Source: Rapana venosa
Lineage: Eukaryota > Mollusca > Gastropoda > Neogastropoda > Muricidae
Direction of reading: 5' to 3'
DNA: 64,000 nt
Assembly: GCA_028751875.1 (NCBI GenBank)
Contig: CM054135.1
Span: forward strand, 57,587,810 to 57,651,809
The translations under genes were made by a program, and so were the position numbers. The notes under the pieces are model-generated. The model had not been told where the DNA came from, made no database searches, and saw nothing but the letters and a program-made list of their open reading frames with translations. Positions 1 through 12,549 of this stretch are shown here, piece by piece (position 1 is the first letter of the stretch; each line of letters opens with the position of its first letter).

Positions 1-205
1 CGGGTGAGTGAGCTATGTGGCCGATGGGTGGTAAAGGTGGCCAGGGTTTCGTTGTTGGTTGGGGGATTGGGAGGAGTGGGGGGGAAGGGGGGGGGGGGGG
101 TGTTGTTTATGGTTGTTGTTGTTGTTGGAGTTTTGTTGTTGTTGTTGGGGGGGGGGGGGGGGGGGGGGGTTGGGGGGGAGGGGTAGGTTTTGGGGGGGGG
201 GGGGG

Positions 206-1946
206 TTCTTCTTCTTTCTTTCTTTCATCTGCCGCTGGTGCCCTTCGGCGTCGCGGGGAGACACAGAGTCCTGTCTGCAGCTAGGCGGGAGGCTTGATGT
301 ATGGACAGGTCATGGGCTGCAGGGTGTCAGCCACGGAGTCGCTCCATCGTCTCCTTGGTCTACCTCTGGCTTTCCACCCATTGTATTTGATGGTGTATCC
401 CCGTAGGGCTGGTTGGTTGGGCGGCTTTTCTAGTGAGGTGACAAACCACCTGATCCTTTGTTGTTCGATATGGTGGAGAATTGGTGTTAGTCCAACCATG
501 TCTCTGATCACCTCATTCTTGATCTTGTCGCGTCTGGTCTTGTTGACAGCTTTTCTCAGCAGCGCATTTCACTTGTGACCAGTTTTCTCTCTAAGGCTTT
601 TGTTAGGGCCCATGTCTGACACTGGTATGGAGTGTGGAACGAAGATGGCGTTGATGAGTTTTGCCTTGGTGCTCATTGGGATGCTGGGATGTTTTAGAAG
701 GGGGGCGAGTTGGTAACTGACTGCATTCGCTTTCTGGCATCTTGTTTCTATCTCTCTGTCCAATTTTCCATCTTCAGTGAAGAGGGGTGCAAGGTATTTA
801 AATTCTTTGGTCTGTTTCAGCTGGGTGCCGTTTGATGTTGATGTCTAGCTTTCCTGGATTTCTGCTGACAGGGCATAACTTCTGTTTTGGTGATCTGATC
901 TTCTGTCATACCTCTGCAGCTTGTGTTGAGATGGTCTGTGTGGTTCTTTAAGAGCTGCTTGTTCTGATTCATCAGGGACTGGTCGTCAGCAAATAATAGT
1001 TCGTTCAGGGCCTCAGGATCGGGTTTGGGTTCCTTTGTAATCTGGGCCATGTAGTCACGAAGAGAAGGGGGAGAGTACGCAGCCTTGCCTGACCCTGATG
1101 TAACCGGGAACCAGTCGGGGGTGTTCCCCTGGCTGTTCGGACTGCGCTCATACGTTGGCATAATTGCTCTGAGTTATCAAGCAACTGCCCCTTCACGTCG
1201 TACTGCTCCAGGATCTTCCAGAGCTTGTCTCTGTTGACTCGGTCGTAAGCTTTTTCTTGATCAACGAATACTGTAGTAGGTCTTGGTTGTATTCGATGGC
1301 TCTTTCACACGTAGCTGTCGGATGTGCGAAAATGGCATCTGTGCACCCTCTTCCTTTCCGAAAGCCAATACTGGGCATTGCTCAGTAGGTGTTCTGCTTT
1401 GGCTCTTGTGCGCTGTTTCCAGAATCTTTGCATACATTTTCCCTACATGGCTCAGAAGTGAAATGCCTTCGTATGTGCTGCAGTCTCTCTTGCTGCCCTT
1501 CTTCTTCCAAATTGGCTCCACTATTGCATTTTGCCAAGTCCATTGGTACTTTCCTCTCTTCCATGCTTTCTTGAGATGATGGTGACCTTAACTCCCGTTT
1601 CTCCGCATGAAGGATGGCTTCAGTTGTTATGCTCATACCTGCCGCTTTGCCTTTGGGTGGTTTAATTGCTTTTCTTGTTTCAGCTTCAAGGATTTGGGGG
1701 CTCTAACGGGGGTCTTTGTAGCGTGGTGAGATACTGCGAGCTGGAAGTTGTACTCAGATGGGTTTAAAAGATCTTTAAATAGTCTCCATCGTTCAGAATT
1801 TCCTCTTCTTGTGCGGGTGCCTCTCCATTTGATCATTCACTATGTTGTTGGATTGAATGGTCATCTTCTCTCATCGTCTTCAATTTGAAAAATTCTCTTG
1901 GGGGTTCTTGCAAATTTCGCTTAACTTTCTCCATAAGTGCCAGATT
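206..1946 (-). pseudogene. Antisense LINE fragment (LINE-A), copy 1
   Basis: Short minus-strand frames show reverse-transcriptase pieces in the right order from high to low coordinate. These include a VPIWKKKG-type block, FGFRKGRGCTDA, a DWFPVTSG block, LFADDQSLMNQ and RIRWF near the C-terminus. The frames are shattered by indels that are mostly absent from the better copy at 26182-27958. The 3' end is a TTTC/TTC-rich tail and the 5' end abuts a poly-G run. Confidence 0.75.
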
Positions 1947-2340
1947 GGGGGGGGGGGGGGGGGGGGGGGGGTGGGGTGGTTTTTGGGTTGATTAAATGTC
2001 TGAATTAAGCTGTCCATAATAATATTTGGTGATTGAGTTTTTACTTCTTTGTTTTTTTTGGTATATGTTTGGTTGGTTGGTTGGTTTTGGGGGTACGGGG
2101 TTGGGGGGTTTTTTGTGGGTTTTTTTGTGGGGGTGTTTTGGGTTTTTTTTTGGGGGGGGCTGCCCTCATCCTCCCACCCTCCCCTTGTGTGTTTTCCTTT
2201 TTGTTTTGTTTTCTGCATGCTACTTTTTTTCAGTTTCTTTCACATCTGTGCGTGTGTGTGTGTGTGTGTGTGTTTATACAGTTAAAACACTTATACACAC
2301 AAATGTCTCATCCAGCGTGTTGTTGTTTGGTTTTTGGTTC

Positions 2341-4975
2341 TCAAGTTATTGCCAAGATGTAAGTAGGTTTAAGTCAATTTTGCAGTCTCACATTCATTCC
2401 CAATATGTTTGGTGTAAGGCAGAATGTTGGGGTCTACAGTTGTTCCCTAGATGTAAGGTGTAAGTCAGAGTTTTGGGGTCTACAGTTATTCCCAAGATGT
2501 AAGGTGTAAGTCAGAGTTTTGGGGTCTACATTTATTCCCAAGATGTAAAGTTTAAGTCAGAGTTTTATAGTCTCACATTTATTCCCAAGATGTAAGGTGT
2601 AAGTCAGAATGTTGGGATCTACAGTTTATTCCAAGATGTAAGGTGTAAGTCAAGAGTTTTGGGGTCTACAGTTAATTCCAAGATGTAAGGTGTAAGTCAG
2701 AGTTTTGGGGTCTACAGTTAATCCCAAGATGTAAGGTGTAAGTCAGAGTTTTGGGGTCTACAATTATTCCCAAGATGTAAGGTGTAAATCAGAGTTTTAT
2801 AGTCTCACATTTATTCCCAAGATGTAAGGTGTAAGTCAAGAGTTTTGGGGTCTACAGTTATTCCCAAGATGTAAGGTGTAAGTCAGAGTTTTGGGGTCTA
2901 CAGTTATTCCCACGATGTAAAGTGTAAGTCAGAGTTTTATAGTCTCACATTTATTCCCAAGATGTAAGGTGTAAGTCAGAATGTTGGGGTTACAGTTATT
3001 CCAAGATGTAAGGTGTAAGTCAGAATTTTATAGTCTCACATTTATTCTCCAGATGTAAGGTGTAAGTCAAGAGTTTTGGGGTCTACAGTTATTCCTAAGA
3101 TGTAAGGTGTAAGTCAGAGTTTTGGGGTCTACAGTTATTCCCAAGATGTAAGGTGTAAATCAGAGTTTTATAGTCTCACATTTTTTCCCCAAGATGAAAG
3201 GGTGTAAGTCAGAGTTTTGGGGGGTCTACAGTTATTCCCAAGATGTAAGGTGTAAGTCAGAGTTTTGGGGTCTACATTATTCCCAGATGTAAAGTTTAAG
3301 TCAGAGTTTTGTAGTCTCACATTTTTTCCCCAAGATGTAAGGTGTAAGTCAGAATGTTGGGATCTACAGTTATTCCCAAGATGTAAGGTGTAAGTCAAGA
3401 GTTTTGGGTCTACAGTTATTCCCAGATGTAAGGTGTAAGTCAGAGTTTTGGGGTCTACAGTTAATCCCAAGATGTAAGGTGTAAGTCAGAGTTTTGGGGT
3501 CTACAATTATTCCCAAGATGTAAGGTGTAAATCAGAGTTTTATAGTCTCACATTTATTCCCAAGATGTAAGGTGTAAGTCAAGAGTTTTGGGGTCTACAG
3601 TTATTCCCAAGATGTAAGGTGTAAGTCAGAGTTTTGGGGTCTACAGTTATTCCCACGATGTAAAGTGTAAGTCAGAGTTTTATAGTCTCACATTTATTCC
3701 CAAGATGTAAGGTGTAAGTCAGAATGTTGGGGTCTACAGTTATTCCCAAGATGTAAGGTGTAAGTCAGAATTTTATAGTCTCACATTTATTCTCAAGATG
3801 TAAGGTGTAAGTCAAGAGTTTTAGGGGTCTACAGTTATTCCTAAGATGTAAGGTGTAAGTCAGAGTTTTGGGGTCTACAGTTATTCCAAGATGTAAGGTG
3901 TAAGTCAGAGTTTAGGGGTCTACAGTTATTCCCAAGATGTAAGGTGTAAATAAAGAGTTTTATAGTCTCACATTTATTCCCAAGATGCAAGGTGTAAGTC
4001 AGAGTTTTGGGGTCTACAGTTATTCCCAAGATGTAAGGTGTAAGTCAGAGTTTTGGGGTCTACATTTATTCCCAAGATGTAAAGTTTAAGTCAGAGTTTT
4101 ATAGTCTCACATTTATTCCCAAGATGTAAGGTGTAAGTCAGAATGTTGGGATCTACAGTTATTCCCAAGATGTAAGGTGTAAGTCAAGAGTTTTGGGGTC
4201 TACAGTTATTCCCAAGATGTAAGGTGTAAGTCAGAGTTTTGGGGTCTACAGTTAATCCCAAGATGTAAGGTGTAAGTCAGAGTTTTGGGGTCTACAATTA
4301 TTCCCAAGATGTAAGGTGTAAATCAGAGTTTTATAGTCTCACATTTATCCAAGATGTAAGGTGTAAGTCAAGAGTTTTGGGGTCTCCCAGTTATTCCCAA
4401 GATGTAAGGTGTAAGTCAGAGTTTTGGGGTCTACAGTTATTTCCCAGATGTAAAGTTTAAGTCAGAGTTTTATAGTCTCACATTTATTCCAAGATGTAAG
4501 GTGTAAGTCAGAATGTTGGGTCTACAGTTATTCCAAGATGTAAGGTGTAAGTCAGAATTTTATAGTCTCACATTTATTCTCCAGATGTAAGGTGTAAGTC
4601 AAGAGTTTTGGGGTCTACAGTTATTCCTAAGATGTAAGGTGTAAGTCAGAGTTTTGGGGTCTACAGTTATTCCCAAGATGTAAGGTGTAAGTCAGAGTTT
4701 TGGTGGTCTACAGTTATTCCCAAGATGTAAGGTGTAAATCAGAGTTTTATAGTCTCACATTTATTCCCAAGATGTAAGGTGTAAGTCAGAATGTTGGGGT
4801 CTACAGTTTTCCCAAGATGTAAGGTGTAAATCAGAGTTTTATAGTCTCACATTTATTCCCAAGATGCAAGGTGTAAGTCAAGAGTTTTGGGGTCTACAGT
4901 TATTCCAAGATGCAAGGTGTAAGTCAGAGTTTTTCGGGGGCTTAAAGTTATTCCCACGATATAAGATAAGAGAGT
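2341..4975. repeat. Minisatellite A, ~46-bp unit, copy 1
   Basis: Units of about 46 bp carry the core cccaagatgtaaggtgtaag followed by either a ggggtctacag or a tatagtctcacat variant. There are more than 50 units. It corresponds to 28364-30995, with many single-base losses. Confidence 0.9.
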
Positions 4976-5249
4976 CAGACTCAGAGTGCATAATATTCTG
5001 AGTGGGTAACTAGCTGGTAACGTGAAACATTATCAACAACAACAACGACGACGACGATGATGATGATGATGTGATGATGATTAACAACAACAACAAAAAA
5101 AACATAATATAGCGATGAAAATTTAATAATAATAATTTTTTCTATTATAAATAATAATAATATCAACAACAACAACAACAGCAGCAATGACGAAAACTGT
5201 GAAATTGAACTTTCATTTTCTTTTTCTTTTTTTCTGCTACCCCCAACAG

Positions 5250-5398
5250 TCCTGTTCCATATGCTTGCGAAACAGAAAGCAAAGGGGTGAAGTGATTTAT
5301 GCAAGCACCACCCATAAGTGTGGCCTGTCTGCCTGCAACATTCGCGTTCACAAGGCCTGTGGCAAGCTCCTGGAAAGGAATCATGGCTCGCAAAGAAG
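5250..5398 (+). CDS. Cys/His-rich zinc-finger exon, copy 1
   Basis: This 149-nt exon is the same length as its counterpart at 31269-31417 and is uninterrupted. A pyrimidine-rich tract ending in ccccaacag precedes it and a GTACTG donor follows. It reads in phase 0 at the start and ends two bases into a codon. See the copy 2 entry for the domain description. Its intactness inside otherwise error-ridden sequence is worth noting. Confidence 0.65.
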
Positions 5399-5821
5399 GT
5401 ACTGTGAAAGAAAGGAAGGAAGGAAAAGACAGAAGGAAGGGGGGAAGGAAGGAAGAAGAATGAAAGAAAGGAAAGAAAAGACGAAAGAAAAACACAGACA
5501 GAAAGAAAAGAAAGAAAGAAACACACAGAAAGAAAGAAAGAAAGAAAGAAAGAAAAAGAAAAAAGAAAGAAAGAAAGAAAGAAAGAAATGGAAACACAGA
5601 CAGAAAGAAAGAAAAAGAAACACAGACAGAAAGACAGACAGAAAGAAAAAAAGACAGAAAGAAAAACACAGACAGAGAGACAGACACAGGAAGGAAGGAA
5701 AACACAGACAGACAGACAGAAAGAAAAAAAAAGCACAGACAGAAAGACAGTCAGACAGACAGACAGACGACAGAAAGAAAGAAAGAAAGGCAGGAAGGAT
5801 GGGAGGAAGGAAGGAAAATAA
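5399..5821. repeat. Polypurine / GACAGA-rich tract, copy 1
   Basis: About 420 bp of GAAA, GGAA and GACAGA units starting directly after the splice donor of the zinc-finger exon. Long Lys/Arg or Ser/Phe frames across it are low-complexity artefacts. Confidence 0.9.
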
Positions 5822-5929
5822 GCTTACATTAATGAGCAGAGTATTCTTAGGCGCATGCAAGACAGAGTGAATAGGAAAAATGAGAGACAGTTCAAAGCAT
5901 ACACAGATGCAGTGTAACTGACTGATTCT

Positions 5930-6070
5930 TCTCCTCCTCTCCCTCTCTCCTCCTCCTCCTCCTCATCCTCCTCATCCTCATCCTCCTCATCCTCATCCTC
6001 CTTTTTCTTCTTCTTCTCCTTCTTCTCTTTCTACTTCACCTCCTCCTCCTCTTTCTCCTTCTTTTTCTTC
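5930..6070. repeat. CTC/TTC-rich pyrimidine tract, copy 1
   Basis: Imperfect tcc, tcatcc and ttc repeats between the purine tract and minisatellite B. There is no coding signal. Confidence 0.85.
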
Positions 6071-6896
6071 AAACAATGTATTACATTCATTCACTCACAA
6101 ACAATTTAACTTCTGTTTAAAGAAACCATGTCACTACATTCATTCACTCAGAAAAAATAATTTCAGTTTAAAGAAACCATGTCACTACATTCATTCACTC
6201 AGAAACAATAACTTCAGTTTAAAGAAACAATGTCACAACATTCATTCAATTCAAAACAATAATTTCAGTTTTAAAAACATGTCACTACATTCATTCACTC
6301 AGAAACAATAACTTCAGTTTAAGAAACCTTTGTCACTACATTCATTCAATCCGAACAATAACTTCATTTTAAAGAAACAATGTCACAACATTTATTCAAT
6401 CCGAGACAATAACTTCAGTTTAAGAAAACCATGTACTACATTCATTAAAACCATGTCACTACATTCATTCACTCAGAAACAAAACTTCAGTTTAAAGAAA
6501 CCATGTCACTACATTCATTCAATCAGAAACAAAACTTCAGTTTAAAGAAACCATGTCACTACATTCATTCAAACCATGTCACTACATTCATTCACTCAGA
6601 AACAATAACTTCAGTTTAAAAAAACCCTGTCACTACATTCATTCAATCTGAAACAAAACTTCAGTTTAAAGAAATAATGTCATACATTCAATCAATTCGA
6701 AAAACTTCTGTTTAAAGAAACCATGTCACTACATTCATTCACTCAGAAACAATAACTTCAGTTTAAAGAAACCATATCACTACATTCATTCAATCCGAAA
6801 CAATAACTTCAGTTTAAAGAAACCATGTCACTACATTCATTCACTCCGAAACAATAACTTCAGTTTAAAGAAACCATGTCACTACATTTATTCACT
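6071..6896. repeat. Minisatellite B, ~51-bp unit, copy 1
   Basis: About 16 units with the core ccatgtcactacattcattc followed by caataacttcagtttaaag. Matches 32094-32931. Confidence 0.9.
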
Positions 6897-6913
6897 CTTA
6901 TCTAGCTGTACAT

Positions 6914-7310
6914 ATAGTTGAAGTTGAACAGCTGGGAGATCGTAAAGACCCCACCCCCTTTAAATTCACCAGACGTCGCTGCGCCGAGATTCAAACCTAT
7001 GGCTTAATGGACTCATTTTTGAACGGCCTTAACCGCTCAGATATGTATGTTTGTCCGTCGTGTTCGACGATGACCTCCAAAACAGCAGAGGAGGCAGCTG
7101 CTGTTTCGGAAATTGGGCAGAAATTTGATTATAGTGGAGATGCTTGCCCACAGTACACCCCTACTAAAAATAATAATAATAATATATGGAATTTATATAG
7201 CGCTGAATCTTGTAAAAAAAAACAAAGACTCTCTCGGCCAAGTGGGCATAAGGGCAGTCAGCGTTGGAGATGTTCTCCAAAGGCCAACAGAGTCTAAAAG
7301 CTGATTTAAG
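6914..7310. repeat. SINE-like tail plus TATATAGCGC fragment, copy 1
   Basis: A block with gggagatcgtaaag, ccagacgtcg, gagattcaaacc and ttaaccgctcag resembles the antisense end of a tRNA-related SINE. It is followed by a fragment with (aat)n, atggaatttatatagcgc and aatcttgt. The second fragment recurs next to the RTE at about 10926. Confidence 0.55.
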
Positions 7311-7509
7311 TAGGCTTATTTGCTGCTGAACTAAATGCATGCAGTATTATTATTGTCAGGAGGTGCCATAAGCTATTTATTTTGTTTCTGTTCTCATGTG
7401 TAGTGTTTATGCATAGTACGTGTGTGTTCTGAATAAAGAAAATATTTCAGCCTAGCTATGAAGTAATGATGAATTGAAATAATACTTTTGTAGAGGATTA
7501 ACTCATAAC

Positions 7510-7710
7510 TGTATTGTATTGTATTGTATTGCTTACAGACTTTCAGTCTAGGCAGATCTCTGCCTGAACTTCAGGGAAGGGGGGTGGGGTGGGGTGGGGT
7601 GGCTGCTCTCCTGGAGAGCTCGCGTTGCCATAAAGCAACGCCTCCGCCCCCACCTCCCGTTTTCTTTTATGGGTGGGTTTTTTTTAGGGGAGGGGGGGGG
7701 GGGGGGTGTC
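7510..7710. repeat. gtatt repeat, SINE-C fragment and poly-G, copy 1
   Basis: A short (gtatt)n array is followed by a diverged piece of the SINE family seen at 50285. The shared motif is gctgctctcc, then gagagctcgcgttgcc and caacgcc. An imperfect G run follows. Confidence 0.5.
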
Positions 7711-7849
7711 TGTCAGCATTGTGTATGGTTTCCTAATAGTAAGTCAGAGAAGGATTGTTCCTGCAGTCCTTCTCCTTCCTTCTGCTGATGGCTCCGTTCT
7801 CAAGTGTCTGTACTTAGGTGAAACCAGGCAGTGAACCTATACTACAGGA

Positions 7850-7863
7850 ATGGAGTGTGTGTG

Positions 7864-7900
<37 letters not shown>

Positions 7901-8129
7901 GTGTGTGTGTTGTTGTGTGTCTGTGTGTGTGTGTCTGTGTGTGTGTTTTCTGTGTGTGTGTGTCTGTTTTGTGTGTCTGTGTGCAGATTCTTATTTAGCC
8001 AGGTGAAATTAGTCATTGAAACTATACTACAAAATTGACATCTTTAACTTGTGTGTGTGTGCATGCGTGTGTGTGGTGTGTGTGTGTTCGTGTATGTGTG
8101 TGTGCATGCGTGTGTGTGTGTGTGTGCAG
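7850..8129. repeat. Two (GT)n blocks, copy 1
   Basis: GT dinucleotide blocks lie at about 7852-7985 and 8049-8129. The second runs straight into the AG of the splice acceptor before the exon at 8130, so the microsatellite doubles as the acceptor tract. Confidence 0.85.
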
Positions 8130-8182
8130 TTTGGTCTTTTGTAGAAAAAAGCACAGAAACCTGTTTCTGCAATTGGTTGATG
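8130..8182 (+). CDS. Short C-terminal exon of the FLYWCH gene, copy 1 (53 nt)
   Basis: The acceptor is (TG)n followed by cag and the donor is GTAAGC. The exon takes one base to complete the codon left by the zinc-finger exon, reads 17 open codons including FCRKKHRN, and leaves one base. That phase fits both the terminal exon at 8247 and the acidic exon at 11773. The copy 2 counterpart is one base shorter and then fits neither. I infer that this copy carries the correct reading. No domain is recognised in it. It is basic and probably extends the zinc-finger module. Confidence 0.5.
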
Positions 8183-8246
8183 GTAAGCACAACTGTCCGT
8201 GTTTGTTTGTGTCTCATAACTTTCTTTTCTCTTTCTTCCCTGGCAG

Positions 8247-8275
8247 ACTGCAGAGACCCTTCCTTTGTCCAGTAA
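8247..8275 (+). CDS. Candidate terminal coding exon of the FLYWCH gene
   Basis: A strong pyrimidine tract (ttcttttctctttcttccc) ends in tggcag. The exon supplies two bases to finish the open codon, then eight sense codons (CRDPSFVQ), then TAA at 8273-8275. This gives a short-ended isoform. In copy 2 two single-base losses destroy this acceptor. The splice site is directly visible but use of the exon is inferred. Confidence 0.45.
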
Positions 8276-8583
8276 ACGTTGTCATCACTAGCTGGACAGA
8301 TATCACATGTGTACATCTCTTTAGCTTCAATAATTATGCTGCTGCATCCATGCTTCTTGTTGGAAACGGGTGAACAGTGGTAGTGCTTTCTTCTTTTTTT
8401 GTTCTTCTATGTTTGCTTGATGTACAATGCTAACATTCTTTTTTTTAAAATATATATATCCATTACGTCATGTACAGGCGTTCTGTCATTCATTATAAGT
8501 GACAGGAGATTCGCTTCATGCAAGCTGCCGCAGAAGCGCTCAATGCAGATCAGAGAAATGTGTCATATATTATTGTTATTATT

Positions 8584-9125
8584 CCATAACCATTGTACCT
8601 TAAGAATGATTCTCTAATTCATTCCATAAGTATTGTCCTTTAAGAATGATTCTACAATTGATTCCATAAGTATTGTCCTTTAAGAAGGATTTACAATTGA
8701 TTCCATAAGTATTGTCCTTTTAAAATGATTCTACAATTGATTCCATAAGTATTGTCCTTAAGAACGATTCTACAATTGATTCCATAAGTATTGTCCTTTA
8801 AGAACGATTCTACAATTGATTCCATAAGTATTGTCCTTTAAGAAGGATTCTACAATTGATTCCATAAGTATTGTCTTTTAAAATGATTTACAATTGATTC
8901 CATAAGTATTGTCCTTTAGAACGATTCTACAATTGATTCCATAAGTATTGTCCTTTAAGAAGATTCTACAAATTTATTCCATAAGTATGTCCTTTTAAAC
9001 TGATTCTACAATTGATTCCATAAGTATTGTCTTTAGAACGTTTTAATTGTATTCCATAAGTATTTCCTATAAGAAGGATTTAAATTGATTCATAAGTATT
9101 GTTCCTTTAAGATGATTCTACAGCT
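8584..9125. repeat. Minisatellite C, 40-bp unit, copy 1
   Basis: About 13-14 units of attccataagtattgtcc followed by tttaagaa and gattctacaattg. Matches 34607-35160, where the units are cleaner. Confidence 0.92.
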
Positions 9126-9229
9126 TATTCTACTTATCTTGCCCCCTTTTACGTGACTCGATTTTCGTGAAAAAGAAGTGTGTTTTGTTGTTTTTTAACC
9201 TTTCCTCTTCCCAGATATTTCCTGAAAAG

Positions 9230-10884
9230 AGCAGGGAAAAGTTTAACAATCAGACAAAAAATGGGAAGGGGTGCTCATTGACGACCAGGATATTCTGAAC
9301 AGATGGACAGATACTGCTCCGACTGTAAACTATAGAACCGCAGGAAAGATCAAGAAGTCCTTAATGTACCCGAAAGCAAAGCTACAACATGTCACCCATA
9401 TCCTCGAGAAGAAGTGGGAAAAGAGTCAGATCACTGAAAAGGAAGAAAGTCAGCAGGGGCGACAAATTCAAGCTCGAGTGGTTTCAACGCTTTTGGGGGG
9501 GAACCATGATCAGCGCCCCACTACTAAGAAGGCAACAGATTGGCAGACAGGAAATAATGCGCCAACACCATGGGACACAGTCACATCATCATCACTCCCA
9601 AGAAAGGAAATCTAACAACAATGCCATAATTACCGCACAATCAGCCTCATATTGCCACCAAGCAAGGTCATGCTGAGATAATATTGAATAGACTGAAGAC
9701 CACAAGCAGAGACCATCATTGCTGAGGAACAAACAGGTTTCAGAGCAGGCGCAGCACAACCGAACAGATATTAACCTCAGAAATACATATGTGGGGCGGG
9801 ACTTCAACATCAACAAGACCTTTACCACGATTTATCGATTTTAAAAGGCATTTGAAGGGTTAGGCATGCAGCTTTGTGGGCAACCATGAATTTGTAGCAA
9901 TCAATGCAAACCTGAAACAGAGTCATCAAACAGCTGTACAGCGATGGCCACAGTGCAGTGACTACACTCCAACTTGGAGAATGGTTTGAACACAGTTTTG
10001 GGGTAAGGCAGGGCTGTTACTCTCACCACTCTTTTCACATCTTCCTTGAGAGAATCATGGCTGATTTCACTGGAAATCATGAAATTCAGTCAGCATTGGT
10101 GCAGAAGATCCAAAATCTCCGTTCGCAGATGACATTGATGGAATAGCAAGGATCAGAAAAAGAGCTTGCGCCTAACAGAACACTTGAATAAGGCCTCCAA
10201 ACATAACGGCATGGAAATCAGTGCAGAGAAGACAAACTGATGACTTAACACCAACGGCATTAGCCACTGATATCAGGGTTAATGACCAGAAGTGGAAACA
10301 GTTCAAAGCTTCAAGTACTGGGACATTGTATAGACAGGGATCCAAGCCCGAAGTAGTATGCAGGAAGCAACAATAAAGCTTTGTCAAACTAAACACCTTG
10401 GAGAGATAAAAATATCTCACTATCTCCAGATCAGACTTAATGCGCTCCTTGTCATTATCCATATTTCTGTATGCCGTGAATCATGGACCTGATGCAATTT
10501 GGAGAGAAGAGTACAGGCGGTGGAGTGAGATGCTTCGGAGTACTCCTTGGGATCTCCTACAAAGACCACCCTAAGAAACGAAAGCGTTGCTATAACAGAA
10601 TCCAGCAAACCATTGGACCTTTGAAAAACTTCTAACGATGTGAAAAAACGTATACTTAATGGTATGGGATGTCACAAGATCCAAAGGGGTTGCAAAGACA
10701 GTTTTACAAGGCACTGTCCAGGGGGAAAGAAAGGCAGACCAAGGAAGAGCTGGAGGATAAACATCAGCGAATGGACCGGCCTAGAATATCAACAAATCCT
10801 GAGAAAGGCAGAACAGAGAGAGGAATGGAAGGAACTGGTTGTTGAGTCTTTGAGGGTGCCCCCACGGTCGTCAGACTACGGGAC

Positions 10885-10905
<21 letters not shown>
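9230..10905 (+). pseudogene. 5'-truncated RTE-type LINE, copy 1
   Basis: Same element as at 35275-36990, broken into short frames by indels. It retains ILNRWT near the start, EEQTGF, a VRQGC-like segment and the GRPRKSW region, then the GATA tail. The deletion near 9802 that gives ggacttc in place of gtaccttc is shared with copy 2 and is therefore older than the copy-specific noise. Confidence 0.8.
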
Positions 10906-10928
<23 letters not shown>

Positions 10929-11020
10929 ATAATAATAATAATAATGTATGGAATTTATATAGCACTGAATCTTGTAAAGCAACAAATCAAAGCGCTCAGA
11001 TAGATAGATAGATAGATAGA

Positions 11021-11498
11021 CGTGTGAAGTATCCCATTCCATGGGTGTAGACGTGTGAAGTATCCCATTCCATGGGTGTAGAGGTGTGAAGTATCCAATT
11101 CCATGGGTGTAGACGTGTGAAGTATCCCATTCCATGGGTGTAGAGGTGTGAAGTATCCCATTCCATGGGTGCAGACGTGTGAAGTATCCCATTCCCATGG
11201 GTGTAGACACTGTGAAGTATCCCAAATTCCCTGGGGGTAGAGTGTGAAGTATCCCATTCCGGGTGTAGGACGTGTGAAGTATCCATTCCATGGGTGTAGA
11301 CGTGTGAAGTATCCCATTCCATGGGTGTAGAGGTGTGAAGTATCCCATTCCATGGGTGCAGACGTGTGAAGTATCCCATTCCATGGGTGTAGACGTGTGA
11401 AGTATCCCATTCCATGGGTGTAGACGTGTGAAGTATCCATTCATGGGTGTAGAGGTGTGAAGTATCCATTCCATGGGTGTGCGTGTGAAGTATCCATT
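11021..11498. repeat. Minisatellite D, 31-bp unit, copy 1
   Basis: About 15 units of gtgtgaagtatcccattcc plus atgggtgtagac. Starts right after a GATA array. Matches 37124-37536. Confidence 0.92.
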
Positions 11499-11772
11499 TT
11501 CATCTTTTTTTAACCGTTCACCCTCCTCTTCCTACTATCCTCCACTTGTTTTGGAGTCGACCAGTGCAAATTGTTTTTTTAATCCTCTTACAAAAATGTG
11601 TCCATTTATCATTATCATTAAGAAAACACGTACGAAGACGGTGTATTTTCCCCCGCGTACACACCAGAAAAATCTATCAGAGTGTGTGATTGTCCTCGTT
11701 TGCTTTTCTCTCGTTTTCTTCTGTAGAATAAAGTCTATCAGAAAATGCGATTCTGTGTTCTTCTCTCAACAG

Positions 11773-12391
11773 ACACCCCTCGGACGAACCCAATGCCCGC
11801 AAGAGTTTAATGGTGCCGGTCTGATGTTGAGTCTCCGATTTATTATTGTCGGCGGGCAGTGACGGGAAACTCAGGTGAAGATTTTGGGGACGACCAGCAG
11901 ACCCATAGATCTGATACCTTGGGTAAAAGAAGACGAAAGACGAAACGACGTGTCACTATGACATGGATGAGGAAGAACTAGAAGAGAACCAAACTGGAGT
12001 GGGAAGAGGAACTCCGTCAACAGTGAGGAAGAAGAGAACTCACCAACAGTGGGAAGAAGGAACCCGTCAACAGTGGGAAGAAGGGAACCCCGCAACATGA
12101 CGAATTAGACGCTTCAGATGATGCCAAGCATGGAGGATTTAAAGACATGAGCGAAGACCGCGACATGGAAGAAGCCAGGCACACTGAGCAGGATGTATCC
12201 GGGAAAACCAGCAGTGGGTATGCTGCGCCGTCTCAGCGTCTACTTCAAGCTTTGATGCCACGAACGGAAGAGGTACGCCCGACCCCCCTCCTGCAGATTT
12301 TCAGACACCCAGAACAGGCCGGTCCCCGGGTGTTGGAAGTCGGAGCTTTCGGATGAGGGTGTTCCCGGGCTTACCTGCGCGCCTCATTCAG
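11773..12391 (+). pseudogene. Acidic exon of the host gene, copy 1 (frames broken)
   Basis: Counterpart of 37820-38458 with the same acceptor (tctcaacag) and donor (CAG followed by GTAAGAG). It is 619 nt against 639 nt, so the Glu-rich repeat frame is interrupted several times. The breaks are most likely sequencing errors and not decay. Confidence 0.65.
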
Positions 12392-12549
12392 GTAAGAGAA
12401 GGATGTCCGTGTGTGGGAATGCTTTTTTTTTTTTATCGGGTTAGCTTGCTCGAGAAGACTTCATCTGAAAAATGTTCATGAGTTTCCTCTTGTTAAGGTT
12501 TTGCTGTGGTATGTTTGCGCTTTAGTTTTTGGCGGGTTTTTTTACATGG

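Noticed and set aside
4981..5870. Long Phe/Ser-rich (minus) and Lys/Arg-rich (plus) open frames, also at 31162-31853
   Set aside because: They are translations of purine/pyrimidine repeats. Only the Cys/His exon inside the + frame has real composition and splice borders.
7818..8316. Cys/Val-rich frames over GT repeats, also at 33851-34406, 23830-24063 and 56329-56838
   Set aside because: Alternating VCVC from (GT)n is a low-complexity artefact, not a cysteine-rich peptide gene.
10764..11545. Long minus frames of repeated HTSTPMEWDTS-type peptide, also at 36969-37545
   Set aside because: A 31-bp minisatellite not divisible by three leaves all frames open. No start context or family.
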